Assembly (NCBI GenBank): GCA_026125285.1
Contig: JAHCLO010000005.1
Coordinates: forward strand, 124,001 to 188,000
DNA from: Verrucomicrobiia bacterium
GTDB lineage: Bacteria > Verrucomicrobiota > Verrucomicrobiia > Limisphaerales > JADLHS01
Reading direction: 5' to 3'
Length of the DNA: 64,000 nt
This document shows positions 9,084-17,534 of the stretch, piece by piece. Each line of letters starts with the position of its first letter. Position 1 is the stretch's first letter. A program made the translations under genes and the position numbers. Below the pieces are notes generated by a model. That model did not search any database, was not told where the DNA came from, and saw only the letters and a program-made list of their open reading frames with translations.

Positions 9084-10328
9084 TCATAGCAGAATTCGCT
9101 TCTTCACCGGATCGAACCTCGCCACTTTGTTCTTGAGGAATCCCAGCATCGCCATGCACATCGCGGCCTGCACGTAGAGGCCAAACTCGACATCGCTCAC
9201 CGGTTTGGCGCGCGTGCGGACACATTCGAGGAAGTTCTTCCAATGCTCCAGTGTGCTGTTGGGAATGCTGCCTTTGATTTCGGTTGGTTCGCCCTTGAGC
9301 GGATGGAGTTTGATGCTGCGAAAGCCGGCGCCGAAATCCGTTCCTTCCAACACAATCGTGCCGCTCTCGCCCCGGATCACCGGATCGCTGTTGTAGGCGT
9401 TGGTCAAGGTGCAGACCAGGTTGATGGAAACGCGCTCCGGGTAATCCATCACCATGTTGAACGTATCGGGCACTTCGCGGCCGTAGTCGTCGTATTTGAA
9501 AATGCCGCCCGTGCCCACGGCCAGCGAGGGGAATTTCAATCCGAGCGCGCTGATGAACGGCGTGAGCACGTGCGGGAACAGGTCCGTGGACGGCCCGCCC
9601 GCGTAATCGAGGAAGCTGCGCCAACTGAAGAAGCGCTCGACACTGAACGGCTTTTTCGGCGCATCGCCGAGGAATGCCTTCCAGTCGAGATCAGGTCCGG
9701 GCTTGGCGTTGCGATCCGGAATGGGCATGCGTTCGCCCCAATCGCCGTTGCGGTAATAGCCGGCGGCGACGTGTTGGACGCGGCCAATAGCACCCTGTTG
9801 AATCAGTTCCTTCACCTTGAGCCACGCGCTGCTGGAGTTGGCCTGGTTGCCAATCTGCACGACGCGGCCCAGTTTGCGCGTCTCCTCGTAAAACTTCTTG
9901 CTCAACTCGAATTGGCTCCAATGGCCCATCGGCTTTTCGCAATAAACATCCTTGCCCGCACGGATGGCGTCCATGGCCTGCGGGACGTGCAGGCGATCCG
10001 GCGTGGCGATGCAGACCACGTCCACTTCCTTGTCGGCCAGAAGTTCCCGGTGATCTTTGTAAGCTTTGGCTTGGTAACCCTCGGCGGCGTTGCGCAGACG
10101 CGGACCATAAGCGTCACACACCGCCACAATCCGCAGCGGCGCGTCCTGCGTGGTGAGCGCGTGAATGAGTTGCAGATGACCGCTGCCACGCCCGCCGCAG
10201 CCGATGAAGCCGATGCCAATCTTGTCATTCGCGCCAAGGATGTTTTGCCGGGAGATCAAGGCTGAGGTCGCTGCACCCATCACAATCGCCGACCGGGAAG
10301 TGGAGCGGATGAATTCACGCCGATTCAT
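9084..10328 (-). CDS. Gfo/Idh/MocA-family oxidoreductase, Tat-exported
   Basis: 414 residues from the internal Met at 10328, which places the twin-arginine signal (NRREFIRSTSRSAIVMGAA) at the N-terminus; the frame extends to 10367. The Rossmann nucleotide-binding loop follows as GIGFIGCGGRGSG. The catalytic-domain signature is YCEKPMGHW, with the Lys of E-K-P. This family catalyses NAD(P)-dependent redox chemistry on sugars; substrate unknown. It is one of three such exported paralogues here (also 22217-23506 and 36851-38143). It converges on the DUF2310-like gene and stands alone. Confidence 0.9.
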   Translation of the reverse strand: MNRREFIRSTSRSAIVMGAATSALISRQNILGANDKIGIGFIGCGGRGSGHLQLIHALTTQDAPLRIVAVCDAYGPRLRNAAEGYQAKAYKDHRELLADKEVDVVCIATPDRLHVPQAMDAIRAGKDVYCEKPMGHWSQFELSKKFYEETRKLGRVVQIGNQANSSSAWLKVKELIQQGAIGRVQHVAAGYYRNGDWGERMPIPDRNAKPGPDLDWKAFLGDAPKKPFSVERFFSWRSFLDYAGGPSTDLFPHVLTPFISALGLKFPSLAVGTGGIFKYDDYGREVPDTFNMVMDYPERVSINLVCTLTNAYNSDPVIRGESGTIVLEGTDFGAGFRSIKLHPLKGEPTEIKGSIPNSTLEHWKNFLECVRTRAKPVSDVEFGLYVQAAMCMAMLGFLKNKVARFDPVKKRILL

Positions 10329-10501
10329 GGTGCAGCCAGACGAGGAGGTTGGAAGATTCGTTTTCATAGATTTGAAACTCGATTGGAACCCAATTTTGGA
10401 CCACTTGTCCCAGAACGTCCCGGGGCACTACCTTGGAGTTGTAGAAAGCGCGCATTGGCCGCGTCAAGCGAAGAACGTGGGGAAGAAGCTTCTCGGGAGC
10501 A

Positions 10502-10588
10502 TGGTGCCGATGGAGGGGGTCGAACCCACACACTCTCACGAGTACCAGATTTTGAGTCTAGCGCGTCTGCCAATTCCGCCACATCGGC
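10502..10588 (-). tRNA. tRNA-Leu (anticodon CAA)
   Basis: Read on the minus strand the gene starts GCCGATG and ends CATCGGC-A-CCA, so the acceptor stem pairs fully and CCA is encoded. The anticodon arm CTAGA-CTCAAAA-TCTGG gives CAA, which reads TTG. A long variable arm (TACTCGTGAGAGTG) marks class II tRNA-Leu, and the T-arm holds GGGTTCGACCCC. Length 87 bases. A short open frame antisense and around it is a translation artefact. Confidence 0.95.
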
Positions 10589-10778
10589 TACCTGCATCCC
10601 AGTCAATAACTGGCGCAGCCTAGCAAGGGTGCCCCGGTTGGAGCAAGCATCCAATTTGCAGCAAGATTCTCCAAATCACTGTCGCCCACTGTTGCTTTCG
10701 CCCGAGTGCCTGGGCACTAAAGCGGACTTGCACTGGATCCCGCGATTCTCTGGGTTGCGCAAAAAGCTCCGCCAACCG

Positions 10779-11018
10779 TCACCATCGGATGTGCCGCAGC
10801 GCCAGCGCAGCCAGTGTGAGCACCAGCATCAGGCCGGAAGGGATGAATTTCCTGGTTTTGGCCAGTCTCACACCGAACACAACCAGCAACAAGGCCAGCA
10901 GAATATCCGCGACGTAGGGTTGAAAAATGGTGCCCGCCGCACAGAGACTGAGCAGCGCCGCGAATATCACGGACAAGATCAGTGAAATCTTGCTCTTGCC
11001 TTTCAACAACCCGATCAA
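10779..11018 (-). CDS. Small membrane protein, TMEM14-like, with disrupted 5' end
   Basis: 79 residues from a TTG at 11018, with three hydrophobic helices and the GLLKGKSKISL motif typical of TMEM14 (UPF0136). The frame continues upstream with a fourth good helix (ILWIYIVLLVLGG) to an in-frame TAG at 11058-11060. Four codons before that TAG is an in-frame ATG (11070-11072: Met-Ser-Pro-Asn-stop). The natural protein was therefore probably 97-98 residues and begins at 11072, with codon 5 mutated or read through. As written it could only start at TTG 11018 or a rare ATT start. Confidence 0.6.
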   Translation of the reverse strand: MIGLLKGKSKISLILSVIFAALLSLCAAGTIFQPYVADILLALLLVVFGVRLAKTRKFIPSGLMLVLTLAALALRHIRW

Positions 11019-11210
11019 ACCGCCGAGGACAAGCAGGACAATGTAAATCCAGAGAATCTAATTGGGACTCATATTCGTGTTCGCTAGGTGGAATGTAGCC
11101 GCAAGCCGCCTATCCGCACAACGGATTTAGCTTTCCAAAGTTGACGCCAGTCACCCGCAACATCTTACCTTCTGCTTGTCATTCCCGGCGCAATGCCCCT
11201 CAATGTCGGT

Positions 11211-12488
11211 ATGAAATCCTTCACCGTTGCGCGTCGGGTAGAACCCGTTGCCGTATTGCTTCTGATTTTGCTGCTGAACCTCAGCCCAATCTCCCTGCCT
11301 GCGCAGGACAGTTGGCCGCGCTGGCGTGGGCCGCAGGATGCCGGCGCCGCAATGCGCGGAGAATACCCCGTCAAGTGGGATGCCAACACCGTGCTGTGGA
11401 AAACACCGCTGCCGGGCAAGGGCTGCTCCACACCCATCGTGTGGCAGCAACGCATTTACGTGACGGCGCCCGTCGAGGGACGCGACGCGCTGCTTGCGTT
11501 CGATTGGTCGGGCCAGCCGCTTTGGCAAACCGTGTTTGGCCGCGAGAAGCCAGGCAAACACCGCGCCGGCTCCGGCAGCAACGCCTCACCCGCCACCGAC
11601 GGCCAGGGTGTGTTTGTCTATTTCAAAAGCGGCACTTTCGCGGCAGTCGAGTTTGACGGCAAAGTGCGCTGGCAGACCAATCTGGTGGAAGCCTTCGGAC
11701 CAGACACGTTGTATTGGGACCACGGCACCTCGCCGGTGTTGACTGAAAAGCACGTCATCATGACGCGGATGCATGGTGGTGAATCCTGGCTCGCAGCGTT
11801 CGACAAAACCACTGGCGCGCTGCGCTGGAAGGTGGCGCGCAATTACGAGACTCCCGTGGAAGGCGATCACAGTTACGCCACGCCGCTGGTGGTGCAACAT
11901 CGCGGGAAGGAAACGTTGCTGGTGTGGGGCGCGGAACAGGTGACGTTGCACGATGCCGCGGATGGAAAAGTCCTTTGGTCCTGCGGCGGCTTCAATCCCG
12001 AGTTGCGCCAGAACTGGCCCACCGTGGCTTCGCCCGTGATTGCCGGCGAGGTGGCGGTCGTGCCCTATGGGCGCGCGGATCGTGGCCAACCGCGCCTGCA
12101 CGGCATCAACCTCGTCAACGGCCTGCGGCTCTGGCAACGCGACGACACGGGCACGTTCGTCCCCACGCCCGCCGCGCATCAGAACCGCGTCTATCTCGTG
12201 CGCGACCGCGGCGAAGTGGACTGCCTCGAACCGGCCACCGGCAAGACGATCTGGAGCGACACCTTTCCGCGATCGAGCGCGAACTTTTACGGCTCACCCG
12301 TGATTGCCGGCGGAAAACTCTACGCCGTGCGCGAAGACGGCGTGCTGTTCGTGGCCTCCGTGGACGGCACATTTGAATTGCTCGCGGAAAACAAAATGGG
12401 TGAACGCGTGTTTGCGTCGCCGGTGCCGGTGGCGAACCGCCTGCTCATTCGCGGCGAGAAACATCTCTTTTGCGTGGCCGCGCCTTGA
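11211..12488 (+). CDS. Exported PQQ-binding-like beta-propeller protein
   Basis: 425 residues from ATG 11211; ATG 11193 is an alternative. The signal peptide is VAVLLLILLLNLSPISLPAQ. After it come WPRWRGP and repeated W-K/R blades such as VLWKTPLPGKG, ALRWKVARNYETP, VLWSCGGF and GKTIWSDTF, typical of quinoprotein-type eight-blade propellers. Verrucomicrobia and Planctomycetes carry many of these; most have no proven cofactor. A second one sits in the carotenoid operon (57651-58946). It stands alone. Confidence 0.85.
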   Translation: MKSFTVARRVEPVAVLLLILLLNLSPISLPAQDSWPRWRGPQDAGAAMRGEYPVKWDANTVLWKTPLPGKGCSTPIVWQQRIYVTAPVEGRDALLAFDWSGQPLWQTVFGREKPGKHRAGSGSNASPATDGQGVFVYFKSGTFAAVEFDGKVRWQTNLVEAFGPDTLYWDHGTSPVLTEKHVIMTRMHGGESWLAAFDKTTGALRWKVARNYETPVEGDHSYATPLVVQHRGKETLLVWGAEQVTLHDAADGKVLWSCGGFNPELRQNWPTVASPVIAGEVAVVPYGRADRGQPRLHGINLVNGLRLWQRDDTGTFVPTPAAHQNRVYLVRDRGEVDCLEPATGKTIWSDTFPRSSANFYGSPVIAGGKLYAVREDGVLFVASVDGTFELLAENKMGERVFASPVPVANRLLIRGEKHLFCVAAP

Positions 12489-12598
12489 GCATGAATGTCG
12501 AAATTAGGTTAGGCACCGCCCAGTAGCCAGAGGCCACCCGGTGCAAATCCACTACTCAGTCAGAATTCGCGCTAAGACACAGGCAATGTGTCGCTGCA

Positions 12599-13279
12599 TC
12601 ACCCCGCACATCTCTCTATTTCCGCTACAATCGACTTGCGAATTAGCGAGAAGTAGGACAGCGGACCGCCTAGATTTTCGAATCCTCCTTCGGGGACTCC
12701 TGTAATTTCTGCGATCCAACGCCTTGCGATACCAAGCATGAACCCCCTTCCGCATAGCTCTTGATATCTGTCAATTCGGGTTGAATATACGAACCGAATG
12801 GTAGTATCGAGATTCGAGTTGCAGGTGTCCGGATACAACTCAGTCATCTCCCTGTTGAGCATCTCCTGCCTCCATGCGCGCTGGTCTTCATCAAGCTTCA
12901 AAATGTTACTTACCCTATAGTGCGTTTGGTCAGCTGCAATGCGCTCGAACAAAAGTGCTTCTATCCTACCCGCGAGCGTCTGAACTTTCTTGCGTTGAAG
13001 ATCGAATACGAGTGCTTCAATCCCGACAGCAGTCATCCGAGCTTCATTCTGTTGAAGGATTATCGCGGCAGTACCTTGAAGTTGTTCGCGCTGGAAGTAG
13101 TAGTCAGAGATCAACGCGGCTGCGATGGCTAAATTTGGGATTGCAGTAGTCGCTTGAAGCGGAATGTCGTGCTCCATCACCTGCAGCCCGTCCGGAATCA
13201 CGAGGCGAAGGTGTTTCAACTGCGGCCAAATCAACGCAAATAGCCGCCGCTCAAGCGAAGGCTTCAAAAAGCCGAACAT
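12599..13279 (-). CDS. Protein of unknown function
   Basis: 226 residues from ATG 13279, which has a good ribosome site (AAAGGA, 8 bases upstream). No transmembrane segment or recognised domain. The start MFGFLKPSLERRLF resembles the start of the gene at 14188-14526 (MGLFDFLKPQSDQERR), suggesting a shared N-terminal motif. The middle is helical and Leu/Ala/Gln-rich. It follows 13299-13934 on the same strand with 20 bases between. The block 12.6-14.5 kb is visibly AT-richer than its neighbours, consistent with transfer from another source. Confidence 0.6.
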   Translation of the reverse strand: MFGFLKPSLERRLFALIWPQLKHLRLVIPDGLQVMEHDIPLQATTAIPNLAIAAALISDYYFQREQLQGTAAIILQQNEARMTAVGIEALVFDLQRKKVQTLAGRIEALLFERIAADQTHYRVSNILKLDEDQRAWRQEMLNREMTELYPDTCNSNLDTTIRFVYSTRIDRYQELCGRGFMLGIARRWIAEITGVPEGGFENLGGPLSYFSLIRKSIVAEIERCAG

Positions 13280-13298
13280 AGGATCGTTCCTTTCATGG

Positions 13299-13934
13299 CT
13301 AGTCGTAGTTCGCACGCAATTCGTCCTCCATCAATTCCTTCATGTGATCAACGTGGTCAGTAAAATCTGACAACACGTCGTCGGTATAGGAAAGGAGGAT
13401 CATCGCTTGGTCGTAAAGGATCTTAACGTTCAGCAGATTTACCGTCTCGTTGTGCTTAAATATGATCCGCTGCTTCGTATCTTCAGGATATCGGAAGCTG
13501 AATGAACCGCGGTCGATGTCATCAAATGCTCTCATAAGACTCTCAAGGTCCTTACATCGCTTTTTGAATTCATCCGCAATATCATTGGGGATGTGCAGTT
13601 CTTTCACGACGGCGGCGAAATGCAGTCTGAAGGCCTTATGGAGCTCCCGAAGCTGATGCAGGCGTTTCCCTTTCCAGTTCACCCAATTCATTTCGTCCCC
13701 GAGGAGACTGTACTTCGACAACTGGTTTATGTTCAGCTTGTAGCCCAATTCCAACGAGTGCCTTACCAAATAGAGAAGCGGATAGGAAACGACATTAGCC
13801 GGCAGGTCCTTTTCCTCAATCTGCGCGAACAATATATCAACCGCTCGGTGGTAAGCGTCCAGGTAGCTGGAATACGAAGTATGAAAACCAATTTGGACCT
13901 CATACTTCCAACGTTTAAGATCATTGCCAGACAT
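13299..13934 (-). CDS. Protein of unknown function, all-helical
   Basis: 211 residues from ATG 13934, rich in charged helices. The segment YLVRHSLELGYKLNI recalls the long helix of HEPN-like and similar helical domains in which an R/N-x-x-H-x-x-E region is common, but the canonical R-x4-6-H motif is not clear. It is probably cytoplasmic. It lies between a decayed TPR remnant, which ends 5 bases upstream, and another unknown gene 20 bases downstream. The three may have formed one operon. Confidence 0.6.
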   Translation of the reverse strand: MSGNDLKRWKYEVQIGFHTSYSSYLDAYHRAVDILFAQIEEKDLPANVVSYPLLYLVRHSLELGYKLNINQLSKYSLLGDEMNWVNWKGKRLHQLRELHKAFRLHFAAVVKELHIPNDIADEFKKRCKDLESLMRAFDDIDRGSFSFRYPEDTKQRIIFKHNETVNLLNVKILYDQAMILLSYTDDVLSDFTDHVDHMKELMEDELRANYD

Positions 13935-13939
13935 ATCGT

Positions 13940-14187
13940 TTAACGAGGCTCAGAGGAATTGACCTGTTTTTGATTCCAACTGCTGAAGGCACTTGAGAAT
14001 TTGCGCACCAGCGAGGCCGCCTGTGGTTCATTGTGTGGCGTTGTAATCTCAATTACCTTGCGAATCTCCTGTCTGCTTCATGTCGGCTGCCCTGTGCATC
14101 CTGAAGGAGTGCTTTGCCCATCCAGGCCCTCGGGTATGCGGGGTTGATCCCAGCGCCTTCCCGAAGCAAACCAGCGCCCCTTCCCAT
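13940..14187 (-). pseudogene. Decayed TPR-like C-terminal region
   Basis: Minus-strand segments in shifting frames read as one TPR protein: GALVCFGKALG (one frame), INPAYPRAWMGKALLQ (the frame of the preceding gene) and RKVIEITTPHNEPQAASLV ending at TAA 13940-13942 (a third). The pattern F-x-K-A-L-x-I-N-P-x-x-x-x-A-W is a TPR helix pair. It follows the stop of the gene at 14188-14526, so the two were probably one gene of about 190-200 residues broken by small indels. Confidence 0.5.
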
Positions 14188-14526
14188 CTATCGCGCCCTC
14201 GCGTGCGCGCAAACTACCATGAAAATTCTACACGCGTCCTCGCGTGAGATTTTGCCGTTTGCCCTGCTCAGTATGCTCTCCACCATCCGGCTTTCGCTCT
14301 TGTCATTGGCGATTTCGATCAGCCCTCTGATAGCTCCGAAGATGAACTGGCTCTCTTGCAGGCTTAACCGCCCTTCCACTGCGTCGTACACCCTTTTGCT
14401 CCACTCTTCGATCTCTGCCTTTCCTCCCGGAAAGATTGTACTCAAATTAGCCTGAACAGCATTCATCAATTCCGCCTGTCGGCGTTCCTGGTCGGACTGT
14501 GGCTTTAGGAAATCGAAGAGTCCCAT
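14188..14526 (-). CDS. Protein of unknown function, probably truncated
   Basis: 112 residues from ATG 14526. Starts MGLFDFLKPQSDQERRQAEL, a charged helical protein with no transmembrane segment. Its end (MVVCAHARAR) runs into a stop after which recognisable TPR sequence continues in other frames (13940-14187). It is therefore likely the N-terminal part of a broken gene, though it could still be expressed. The N-terminus resembles that of the gene at 12599-13279. Confidence 0.5.
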   Translation of the reverse strand: MGLFDFLKPQSDQERRQAELMNAVQANLSTIFPGGKAEIEEWSKRVYDAVEGRLSLQESQFIFGAIRGLIEIANDKSESRMVESILSRANGKISREDACRIFMVVCAHARAR

Positions 14527-14862
14527 AATTTCATTTATTTTGGCAATGATGAGTGCTTACATTGCTGGATACGGGCCATTCCCGAACACTGATATTATTG
14601 ACCCATTGCGATCCCTCGTCCGGCCGATCCAGCAAGTGATTGCCCGACCCTTTATGTCAACGACTGCCAATTCTGTCAATGCCTCTCTGGGCGTGATCGT
14701 TACCAGCCTGTTAATAGCAGCGACCACTGCGTAGCCGCCGACGTGAGGAGGCGGATTCTTCTCGATAAGCTTCTCGTTTCATCCGCCTCCTTACCTCGGC
14801 GGCTACATCCTGAACGGGCTAATCCCCGCACACGGCTTGGCAGATCACCGCTCGCTCCGGTG
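14527..14862 (+). other. Intergenic spacer with one palindromic element
   Basis: No credible gene. A 64-codon frame at 14540-14734 has no ribosome site or family resemblance and ends in the palindromic element at 14731-14806. Confidence 0.6.
14731..14806. repeat. Palindromic element family A, copy 2 (intergenic)
   Basis: Arms GTAGCCGCCGACGTGAGGAG (plus GCGGA) and its near-perfect reverse complement ending CTCGGCGGCTAC, around a 26-base loop containing AAGCTT. 76 bases in total. It lies about 56 bases beyond the stop codon of the esterase gene. Confidence 0.9.
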
Positions 14863-16035
14863 TCATCGCTCCGCCTTTTTCAAATGCCGGTCCAAAAACT
14901 CTTCAGCCGCTGCGCGGGCTTCGGGCGGATACCGATGGCCTTGCCGATGGTTCAGCAGGCGCACTTTCTCCGCCGCGCCCAAGAGCGCATACACCGGTTG
15001 CACGGCTTCGATGAATGCGCCGCTGGCATCCGTGTCCGCCGAATCGCCCGCCAGCAACAGGAAAGCCCGGGGCGCAGCCAGTGCCAGCATTTCGTGATGT
15101 TCCCGCGTAAAGCCCGGCTGGTTGATCTGATCGCCCAGATACCACACCGAGTCCCAGTTGCTGAAACGCAGACCAATGCCGCCTTCGCTCGAAACACCCG
15201 CGCGGTAGCGTTCGTCAAACGCCATCGCATACAACACCTCCTTGCCACCCAACGAATGCCCGAGACAGCCGATGCGTTGGCGGTCCACGTTGGGCAGGGA
15301 TTCCAGAAAATCCGCCGCGCGAATGGCGTCCCACACCATGCGCGTCATGCCCGTCCAGTCTGGATGTCGCTCCCGCACCCGTTGCGCGTTGCCCTTCCAG
15401 TCCGCGCCGTCGGTGTTGATGTAGTTGCGCGGACACCACACCACGTAACCGCGCTGGACGAGCTGCACCCCGTGCCACTTCTCCACGTCGTAGGATGGCT
15501 CCAATCCCGCCACGCCGCGCGCCTGGAGGGGAGTGGTCGGGTGAAACACGACGACGGCGGGAAGGCTGCCCCTGGCGGCGCGCGGCGTGAGCAGGCAGCC
15601 GTCGGTAAACAAACTGTCCTCCACCTGATAGCGCAGATGCTGGCGGGTGAACTCGGGCAGGTGTTCCGTCTCCAGAATTTCCGTTTTCAGCGGCGCTTTC
15701 TTCTTCGGGAATTCGCCGAGAATCTTGAGCCATTCGGTTCGCAGAACCTCGCGTTGCTTGCGCCATTGGCGTGGCGTGGTGATGGGCTGGCCTTTGGCGT
15801 TGATCATTATGGAGGGCAGTTGGGGTGATTCCTTCGCCGGAGCAGTCTGTCCGCTGGCGCAATAGGAAAGGGCAATCAGCAGAAGCACACCCAGCCACGT
15901 CCACGAACTGTGACTCGGAGCGCGGACAGCCTTGTCCGCGCGAACCCGGACTCCGGCGCTCGCGGACAAAGCTGTCCGCGCTCCTGGCGGCTGCCGGCTC
16001 GAGGCCGCGATTTCCGCTAATCGTAACGATCCCAT
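14863..16035 (-). CDS. Exported alpha/beta-hydrolase (dienelactone hydrolase/acetyl esterase type)
   Basis: 390 residues. A classical signal peptide (WLGVLLLIALSYCASG) begins only near residue 47, preceded by 40 odd residues that are the translation of a palindromic repeat (15917-15984). The nucleophile elbow is GCLGHSLGGKE with Ser in G-H-S-L-G. The pocket stretch GVSSEGGIGLRFSN and a late His (NHRQGHRYPPEA) complete a hydrolase triad. It is probably an esterase on plant-type polysaccharide or sugar esters. The start overlaps the end of the MoCo-carrier-like gene by 19 bases, so translation may be coupled. Confidence 0.8.
   Translation of the reverse strand: MGSLRLAEIAASSRQPPGARTALSASAGVRVRADKAVRAPSHSSWTWLGVLLLIALSYCASGQTAPAKESPQLPSIMINAKGQPITTPRQWRKQREVLRTEWLKILGEFPKKKAPLKTEILETEHLPEFTRQHLRYQVEDSLFTDGCLLTPRAARGSLPAVVVFHPTTPLQARGVAGLEPSYDVEKWHGVQLVQRGYVVWCPRNYINTDGADWKGNAQRVRERHPDWTGMTRMVWDAIRAADFLESLPNVDRQRIGCLGHSLGGKEVLYAMAFDERYRAGVSSEGGIGLRFSNWDSVWYLGDQINQPGFTREHHEMLALAAPRAFLLLAGDSADTDASGAFIEAVQPVYALLGAAEKVRLLNHRQGHRYPPEARAAAEEFLDRHLKKAER
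15917..15984. repeat. Palindromic element family B, inside esterase reading frame
   Basis: 68 bases. GGAGCGCGGACAGCCTTGTC... pairs with ...CAAAGCTGTCCGCGCTCC, each arm itself containing a GCGGACA/TGTCCGC hairpin. It is read in frame as about residues 18-40 of the esterase (ARTALSASAGVRVRADKAVR), upstream of the signal peptide. Related short hairpin at 5754-5773. Confidence 0.85.
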
Positions 16036-16577
16036 GATGGCCTTCTTCTCTTTTCGGTCTTGAACAGTTGCTCGAATGTATCGATCACAAACCGCCGCAC
16101 CACCGGTTCATTCGACGCCCGCGAACCGGCGACGTTCAACACCCGGACGTTGTGGCGGCGGATGAACTCCCGCAATCGCTCCCCCACCCGCTCGCGGTCG
16201 CGCATTTGCGAGAGGTGCAAACAGGGCTTGCCCAATCGCGCCGCCAGTTCCGCCGTCAGTTTCGAGCCGCCGCTGAGTTCCGGGGCGATGGTGAAAATCA
16301 CCGTGCCGTCCGAATCGCGCACGTTCCACTCCGTGCGTTGCGGGTATTCGGCTTCAGGCGTTTCGCGCAACGCGTACTCACTCTCCAGCGCACCGTCTTC
16401 CGCCAAGCGTCCGCGTGGACACCAGCCGCCGTGCGGGATGCCGTTCGCCAGCGCAAAATCCAGCGCCGCGCGATCCGCACCGGTCTGCCCGCCGGAGACG
16501 ATCTGCTCCACTCCGATGGGCGGACCTTTGGCAACCACCGCGCCCGCTGTTTGAATGAACTTGCGTTTCTCCGCCAC
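16017..16577 (-). CDS. Putative molybdenum carrier / YpsA-like Rossmann-fold protein
   Basis: 186 residues. IVSGGQTGADRAALDFALAN is the signature of the putative MoCo-carrier family, followed by HGGWCPRGRLAEDG and a C-terminal VLNVAGSRASNEP. The fold is related to lysine decarboxylase-like and MoCo-carrier proteins that bind nucleotides or molybdenum cofactor. Family members are mostly uncharacterised. Divergent from the ferredoxin gene, with 28 bases between starts. Confidence 0.85.
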   Translation of the reverse strand: MAEKRKFIQTAGAVVAKGPPIGVEQIVSGGQTGADRAALDFALANGIPHGGWCPRGRLAEDGALESEYALRETPEAEYPQRTEWNVRDSDGTVIFTIAPELSGGSKLTAELAARLGKPCLHLSQMRDRERVGERLREFIRRHNVRVLNVAGSRASNEPVVRRFVIDTFEQLFKTEKRRRPSWDRYD

Positions 16578-16605
16578 GCCCCAAGACTAAGCCAGCGATT
16601 CCATC

Positions 16606-16980
16606 ATGGCGAACGATTTGCAGGCTATCGTCCAGTCGCTCGGCCTGGAGAAATTCCGACGCCACATATTCCTGTGCGCCGACCAGGCCAAGCCCGAATG
16701 TTGTCCCCAGGCGCAGGGCCTGGCGGCGTGGAACTTTCTCAAGCAACGCCTGAACGAACTGGGATTGACCGGCCCCGAACCGCTGATCTATCGCACCAAG
16801 GCGAATTGTCTGCGCGTCTGCCAGAACGGGCCGATCGCCGTCGTGTATCCCGAAGGGGTGTGGTATCACTCCTGCACGCCGGACGTGCTGGAACGGATCA
16901 TTCAGGATCACCTGCTGCGCGGCCAGGTGGTGGCGGAATTCGCGTTCGCCCGAAATCCCAATTTCCTGCCCGCCGCCTGA
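16606..16980 (+). CDS. (2Fe-2S) thioredoxin-like ferredoxin
   Basis: 124 residues. Cysteines in [16 protein letters not shown] and later [20 protein letters not shown] match the thioredoxin-fold [2Fe-2S] ferredoxins (Aquifex Fd4 type), which have a C-x10-12-C ... C-x3-C pattern. Soluble electron carrier; its partner is unknown. Twenty-five bases separate it from the DUF2784 gene, suggesting cotranscription. Confidence 0.88.
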   Translation: MANDLQAIVQSLGLEKFRRHIFLCADQAKPECCPQAQGLAAWNFLKQRLNELGLTGPEPLIYRTKANCLRVCQNGPIAVVYPEGVWYHSCTPDVLERIIQDHLLRGQVVAEFAFARNPNFLPAA

Positions 16981-17005
16981 CCGCTGCATCAAGCGGAGCG
17001 TCACC

Positions 17006-17431
17006 ATGCCGCAGCTTCAACTCTTTCTGGCCGACGTCATTCTGGTGACACACGCACTGATTGTGCTGTTCAACGTGGTGAGTTTGCCGTTGATCTGGCT
17101 GGGGTATTTCTGCCGATGGCGGTTTGTCCGCAACTTTTACTTCCGCGCTGTTCACCTCGCGATGCTGGCTTATATTTCGCTCCAGGCCTGTGGGGGCAAA
17201 CTGTGTCCGCTCACGATCTGGGAGAACACGCTACGGCGCGAAGCCGGCGCGGAGGGACATTACGCCGGAAGCTTCATCACGCACTGGGTGCAGCGGCTGA
17301 TTTTCTTTGAGGCCGACGAACGAACGTTTGTCGTTGCCTACGCGCTGTTCCTCGGACTGGTGCTGCTGACGTGGTGGCTGGTGAAACCGGAGCGTCCGCG
17401 TTGGTGGCAGAAAGCTCGTCCGTTTCCGTGA
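17006..17431 (+). CDS. DUF2784 membrane protein
   Basis: 141 residues with four hydrophobic helices. The family signature GKLCPLTIWENTLRRE and YAGSFITHWVQRLIFF is clear. Integral membrane protein of unknown function. It is downstream of the ferredoxin gene and 103 bases upstream of the FHA gene. Confidence 0.85.
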   Translation: MPQLQLFLADVILVTHALIVLFNVVSLPLIWLGYFCRWRFVRNFYFRAVHLAMLAYISLQACGGKLCPLTIWENTLRREAGAEGHYAGSFITHWVQRLIFFEADERTFVVAYALFLGLVLLTWWLVKPERPRWWQKARPFP

Positions 17432-17534
17432 GCAGGGAAACCGATCCCTTGCGCAGGTCTGTACGTGCCGAACTTTAGATGGACAGCCCCGCACTGGGTC
17501 AGTATTCAATCTTTGCGCGTAACCCACTGATGCC

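Noticed and set aside
10364..10654. Minus-strand 96-codon frame over the tRNA-Leu
   Set aside because: It is the translated tRNA (ELADALDSKSGTRESVW), a common false gene.
12520..12560. GGTGCAAATCC, like the core of a cobalamin riboswitch
   Set aside because: No B12 box, no surrounding stems, and it lies after a stop codon of a gene with no B12 link.
14540..14734. 64-codon plus-strand frame
   Set aside because: No ribosome site, no family resemblance, and it ends in the palindromic element.
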